Shown here piece by piece: positions 60,551 to 64,000 of a stretch of DNA of 64,000 nt; the first letter of the stretch is position 1; each line of letters starts with the position of its first letter. This DNA comes from Pseudonocardia terrae (GTDB taxonomy: Bacteria; Actinomycetota; Actinomycetes; Mycobacteriales; Pseudonocardiaceae), in contig NZ_JAJTTE010000012.1 in assembly GCF_021343995.1 (NCBI RefSeq), forward strand, positions 1 through 64,000, read 5' to 3'. The notes beneath the pieces are model-generated. The model ran no database searches and was not told the DNA's origin. It was given only the letters and a program-made list of their open reading frames with translations. Made by a program: the position numbers and the translations under genes.

Positions 60551-61213
60551 GGGGTCGCCGTGCTCGCGGAGGAGGGAGTCGAGGAAGTCCTCCGCCTCCG
60601 CGGCGGCCGCGGCGGCGTCGCCGGACCGGATCGCGGCCAGCAGGCCGGTGTGGCTCTCGCACCGGCCGCCCGCGACCGTCGTCGCGACGCTGGCGTGCAC
60701 CACCTCCGTGAGCCCCCGGTAGAGCTCGGCCAGCACCGCGTTGTGGGCGCAGCGCAGGACCAGCTGGTGGAAGGTCAGGTCGGCCCGGATGAAGGCCGCG
60801 AGGTCCGCGGCCCCCTCGGCCTCCGTGCAGGCCGCCATGGCCCGTTCCAGCTCGGCCAGCTCCTCCGGTGTGCGGTGCCCCGCGGCGAGCCGGGCGCCCT
60901 CGGTCTCGAGCAGCCGGCGCACCTGGAGCACCTCGCGCAGCTCCGTCCCGGCGAGCCGGCCGATCGCCCCCGAGATCTCGCTCGTGGCCCGGACGTACGT
61001 GCCGTCGCCCTGGCGGACCTCCAGCAGCCCGGCGTGGGCGAGCGCACGCACCGCCTCGCGCACCGTGTTGCGCCCGACCCCCAGCGTCCCGGCGAGCTCG
61101 GGCTCGGGCGGGAGCCGGGTGCCGACCGGCCACTCGCCCGCGGCCACGGTCGCGCGGATCTGCTCGATGACCTGGTCGACGAGCCCGGTACGACGGGTGG
61201 TGGCCAAGGGCAC
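60512..61213 (-). CDS. GntR family regulator (FadR subfamily)
   Basis: A 233-aa regulator. The winged helix contains RLPPEPELAGTLGVGRNTVR and EAVRALAHAGLLEVRQGDGT, followed by an FCD domain (IRADLTFHQLVLRCAHN, SHTGLLAAIRSGDAAAA). GTG at 61213. It is divergent from an MFS transporter gene 48 bp away, so it probably regulates that gene. A short palindrome (TCTGTCAGA, 61244-61252) is in the shared gap. Confidence 0.88.
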   Translation of the reverse strand: MPLATTRRTGLVDQVIEQIRATVAAGEWPVGTRLPPEPELAGTLGVGRNTVREAVRALAHAGLLEVRQGDGTYVRATSEISGAIGRLAGTELREVLQVRRLLETEGARLAAGHRTPEELAELERAMAACTEAEGAADLAAFIRADLTFHQLVLRCAHNAVLAELYRGLTEVVHASVATTVAGGRCESHTGLLAAIRSGDAAAAAAEAEDFLDSLLREHGDPSAVTTNVRRVIA

Positions 61214-61261
61214 AGGCGCATCCTTTCATCCGAACATGGGACGTCTGTCAGAGTAGTCGCC

Positions 61262-62587
61262 ATGGCAGTCGGGGATCCGAGAGGCGCCGCGCACACTCCG
61301 GACGGGGCGTCCGCCGGGCCGATCGCGCCCGCGCGCGGTGAGCACCACCTGATCGCCGACGGGCAGGCGCTCGAGATCGCGGGGGAGGCCGCCGCCGAGG
61401 AGCGGCTCGCGCCCGCCCGGTTCGGCCCGCTGCGCGGGAGCCTGCTGCTCGCCGTGGGCGTCGTGCTCGCCGCGGTGAACCTGCGGGCGGCGGTGACCAG
61501 CGCGTCGTCGCTGCTCGGCGACGTCCGGACCGGGCTCGGGGCCTCGGCGGCCTGGACGAGCCTGCTCACCACCGCGCCCACGCTGTGCTTCGCCCTCGCG
61601 GGCCTGGCCGCCCCGGTGCTGGCCCGGCGGGTCGGCCTGGCCCGCGCGATCGGCGTGGCGCTGGCCGTGCTCGGCGTCGGTCTCGTCGTGCGGGTCCTGG
61701 GCGGCGCGGGCGTGATGCTGGGCGGCACGTTCGTGGCCTGTGCCGGCATCGCGGTGGCCAACGTGCTGGTCCCGGTGGTCGTCAAGGAGTCGTTCGCCCA
61801 CCGGGTCGGGCTGATGACCGGCCTCTACACCGCGGCGCTGCAGGGCAGCGGCGCGCTGGGCTCGGCACTGACCCCGCCGTTGGAGGGACCTGCGGGCGGG
61901 TGGCGCGGGGCGCTCGTCCTCTGGGCGGCGCTCGCCCTGGTGGCGCTGGTCGTGTGGATCGTGGGCGCACGGCACCGGCCGGCGCCGCAGGTGCGCCGCA
62001 CGGCCCGGCACGCCTCGTGGGGCCGGCTGCTGCGCAGCCCGGTCGCCTGGTCGGTCACCGCGTTCATGGGGCTGCAGTCCTTCATGGCCTACGTCGTGAT
62101 GGGCTGGCTGCCGCAGATCTACCTGGGCGCGGGCCTGTCCAAGGGGACCGCGGGGGTGATGCTCAGCATCGCGACGCTCGTCGCCGTGCCGTTCAGCCTG
62201 ATGGTGCCCGCGATCGCCGCGCGGCGGCGGAGCCAGTCGGGCTGGAACGCCGGGATCACCCTGCTCGCGATCGCCGGCGCGCTCGGGCTGATGCTCGCGC
62301 CCGCCCAGGTGCCGTGGCTGTGGGCGGTGCTGCTCGGCACCGGGATGACCGTGTTCGCCATGGCGATGACCGTGATCACGCTGCGCGCGGGCGACGCCGA
62401 GACGGCGGCCGGGCTGTCCGCGATGGCGCAGGGCTTCGGCTACCTCATCGCCTCGACGGGCCCGATGCTCGTCGGGCTGCTGCACGAGGCGACCGGCGGC
62501 TGGACCGTCTCGCTCGCCGTGCTGCTCGTCGCCCTGGTCGCGCAGCTGGTCGCGGGCGTGCTGGCCGGGCGGCCCCGCACCGTCTGA
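61262..62587 (+). CDS. MFS transporter of the CynX/NimT group
   Basis: A 441-aa protein. The first 60 residues are hydrophilic, and helix 1 begins GSLLLAVGVVLAAVNLRAAV, with NLRAAVTS being the hallmark of the CynX/NimT cyanate/nitroimidazole-type MFS group. About 12 helices follow. ATG at 61262 has no clear ribosome-binding site and may be close to a transcription start. It is divergent from the GntR gene. Confidence 0.87.
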   Translation: MAVGDPRGAAHTPDGASAGPIAPARGEHHLIADGQALEIAGEAAAEERLAPARFGPLRGSLLLAVGVVLAAVNLRAAVTSASSLLGDVRTGLGASAAWTSLLTTAPTLCFALAGLAAPVLARRVGLARAIGVALAVLGVGLVVRVLGGAGVMLGGTFVACAGIAVANVLVPVVVKESFAHRVGLMTGLYTAALQGSGALGSALTPPLEGPAGGWRGALVLWAALALVALVVWIVGARHRPAPQVRRTARHASWGRLLRSPVAWSVTAFMGLQSFMAYVVMGWLPQIYLGAGLSKGTAGVMLSIATLVAVPFSLMVPAIAARRRSQSGWNAGITLLAIAGALGLMLAPAQVPWLWAVLLGTGMTVFAMAMTVITLRAGDAETAAGLSAMAQGFGYLIASTGPMLVGLLHEATGGWTVSLAVLLVALVAQLVAGVLAGRPRTV

Positions 62588-62629
62588 CCGGCTGGGCCCC
62601 GAGGGGGGCGTGTTCAGGTGACGGCGGTG

Positions 62630-63424
62630 TCAGGCGACGGCGGTGCGCAGGGCCGGCACGTAGCCGCGGACGTACCCGGTGGCCGTGGGGTGGTAGGCGC
62701 CCGGGCCGCCGGGCGCCACGATCCACGGGGCGGCGCTGCACAGCCCGTGTCCGGCGAAGGCGGGCCGGACGTCGACGAACGTCGCCCCGAACCGCCGCGC
62801 GGTCTCGGCGATCCGGTCGTTCAGCACGTCCGCCCCGGCGTCGATGCGCGCGCTGCGGACCGTGTTGAGCGGGCAGCCCGGCCCCCTGCCGAAGAGGCGC
62901 GGGTACCCGAGGACCACGACCTTCGCGCCCGGGGCGCGCACGTGCACCGTGCCGAGGACGACCGCCAGGGCGGAGGGCAGGACGTACCGGGCCACCCGCT
63001 CGCCCGCCTGGACGGCCTGGTCGCAGGCGGCGTCGTCGGGCGCCGTGGCGCAGCGGGCGAGGACCGGGGCGAACCCGGTGTCGTTGCCGCCCACGGTGAG
63101 CGTGACGAGGTCGGTGTCCTTCGTGACCGCGGAGACCTGGTCGCGCAGCACGCCCACGGTGGTCGCGCCGCTGCACGCGACCGAGGTGAACGACGCCGGG
63201 TGGGTCGCGGCGGCGTAGCGGGCCGGGTAGGAGGCGGCGCTGCGGGCGCACGCGCCGCTCGTGCCGTCCGGGGTGCCGCCGACGCCCGCGGCGTAGGAGT
63301 CGCCGAGCGCGACGTAGTCGACGGGTGGGGCGGCGGAGGCGGTCTGCACGCCCGCGAGCGTCGCGGCCAGGGCCAGGACGAGCGGGACGACCGTTCGGCG
63401 GAGCCCGGGGCGGAAGCGGCGCAC
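62630..63424 (-). CDS. Secreted SGNH/GDSL-family esterase or lipase
   Basis: A 264-aa protein. A Sec signal peptide (RRFRPGLRR, then VVPLVLALAATLAG and ASA-A cleavage) is followed by the SGNH blocks: GDSYAAG (Ser), CSGATT (Gly), TVGGNDTGF (Asn) and YHPTATGY (Asp/His region with catalytic His). Six Cys in the mature part suggest three disulfides, as in Streptomyces SGNH lipases. GTG at 63424 gives the best signal peptide; a TTG at 63460 is possible. Confidence 0.9.
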   Translation of the reverse strand: MRRFRPGLRRTVVPLVLALAATLAGVQTASAAPPVDYVALGDSYAAGVGGTPDGTSGACARSAASYPARYAAATHPASFTSVACSGATTVGVLRDQVSAVTKDTDLVTLTVGGNDTGFAPVLARCATAPDDAACDQAVQAGERVARYVLPSALAVVLGTVHVRAPGAKVVVLGYPRLFGRGPGCPLNTVRSARIDAGADVLNDRIAETARRFGATFVDVRPAFAGHGLCSAAPWIVAPGGPGAYHPTATGYVRGYVPALRTAVA

Positions 63425-63570
63425 GATCCCATCCAGCCAGCCGGCCGCCGCCCGGCACAACCGCCGTCCGGTGATCGCGGGGAGGAGCGCCCGCCGTCGA
63501 TCGACCTCGGCCGCGCCGACCGAACCGTCTGACCTACCGGACGACCGTTCAACCGGCTAGCGTGCGGAGC

Positions 63571-64000
63571 GTGTCGGTGCCGACGGAGGAGCGGGAGACG
63601 GTGACATGGCCCGCGGACGGGTTGGTCGCCGTCGTCAAGCAGGACTGTCCGACCTGCCGGCTGGTCGAGCCCGTGCTCGCCGGCCTGCCGGGGCTGACCG
63701 TCTTCACCCAGGACGATCCCGCGTTCCCCGCGGGCGTCGCCGACCGGCGCGACGACACGGACCTGGACGCCAGCCTCGCCCTCGACATCGAGACCGTGCC
63801 CACGCTCGTCCGGTTCGCCGGCGGCGTCGAACAGGGCCGGATCGTCGGGTGGAGCCGCGCGCAGTGGGCGGAGTTCACGGGCGTCGCCGACCTGGGCGAG
63901 GGCCTGCCGGAGTACCGGCCGGGCTGCGGCTCCCGCACCCAGGACCCGGACGTGGCCGAGGAGATCCTGGTCCGCACCCGCGGCGGGTCGCTGCGGGCGC
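63571..64000 (+). CDS. Thioredoxin-like protein, 3' truncated by the window
   Basis: The visible 143 codons encode a thioredoxin-fold protein with the active-site CPTC in VAVVKQDCPTCRLVEPVL and a cis-Pro region at IETVPTLVRFAGG. The acidic spacer DDTDLDAS lies between. GTG at 63571 or 63601 are both possible starts. No stop codon is reached before the window ends, so an extra C-terminal domain (CGSRTQDPDVAE onward) exists. Its substrate is unknown. Confidence 0.8.
   Translation, partial: MSVPTEERETVTWPADGLVAVVKQDCPTCRLVEPVLAGLPGLTVFTQDDPAFPAGVADRRDDTDLDASLALDIETVPTLVRFAGGVEQGRIVGWSRAQWAEFTGVADLGEGLPEYRPGCGSRTQDPDVAEEILVRTRGGSLRA

Overview
The window is about 64 kb of very GC-rich DNA with frequent GTG starts, extreme third-position GC, and many 4-base stop/start overlaps (ATGA or GTGA). 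Several lineage markers point to a soil actinomycete of the Pseudonocardia/Amycolatopsis kind: an actinobacterial cysteine-type leader peptide, a SCO5389-family protein, a PAC2-family protein, and an unusual number of GntR/FCD regulators and MFS transporters. The genus is an inference from gene content. No rRNA, tRNA, CRISPR array, transposase or phage gene was seen.

Layout. (1) 1-2746: a minisatellite-like repeat tract, then an APC-type transporter broken by a one-base frameshift. (2) 2754-9840: an Old Yellow Enzyme, then a quinate/shikimate module (MHS-type MFS importer, TetR regulator, NAD-type shikimate/quinate dehydrogenase, QsuB-like two-domain dehydroshikimate dehydratase). A shared operator-like motif lies in both of its intergenic regions. 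A 2OG-Fe(II) oxygenase follows. (3) 9932-20292: an alpha/beta hydrolase, then a catabolic block with a GntR regulator, hydantoinase/acetone-carboxylase-type HyuA and HyuB (the latter with a fused zinc-ribbon-like tail) and an isopropylmalate/tartrate-type dehydrogenase. Divergent to it are an aldehyde dehydrogenase, an SDR and a second GntR regulator, with a textbook FadR-type operator in the divergent promoter. (4) 20285-27071: a minus-strand organosulfur (sulfonate-type) operon headed by a cysteine leader peptide. It holds a permease, ATPase, SsuD-like monooxygenase, an alpha/beta-hydrolase-Rrf2 regulator fusion, a cupin, an SsuA-like lipoprotein and a frameshifted NtaA-type monooxygenase. 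(5) 27339-32513: a small orphan protein, then a MocDEF-like desaturase/Rieske/reductase system with its own LacI regulator and a perfect LacI-type operator, then a crotonase.

(6) 32679-44362: a ClpC-type unfoldase, two drug-type MFS transporters, a two-HTH small protein, a VOC protein, DNA polymerase IV with a hypothetical partner, two small actinobacterial proteins and a GntR-MFS operon. (7) 44401-56084: a 559-aa unknown protein, a BCCT osmolyte transporter, a beta-lactamase-fold hydrolase with a coupled Lrp regulator, a divergent AceE/transketolase-like enzyme, a PP2C phosphatase, a PAC2 protein and an MFS transporter. (8) 56159-64000: a MinD/CooC-like ATPase with a SCO5389-family partner, a long perfect hairpin, a PadR regulator with a disordered N-terminus and a CGATATATCG operator, a two-TM miniprotein, a DUF1232 protein, a quinone-oxidoreductase-like enzyme, a GntR/MFS pair, a secreted SGNH hydrolase, and a thioredoxin-like protein cut off by the window edge.

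The most informative parts are the organosulfur operon (leaderless promoter, Cys-codon leader, two downstream hairpins, an inverted repeat over the -35, and a hydrolase-Rrf2 fusion) and the MocDEF/LacI unit (promoter, operator, oxygenase, ferredoxin, reductase and regulator all readable). Two independent frameshifts are visible and may be real decay or sequencing error.
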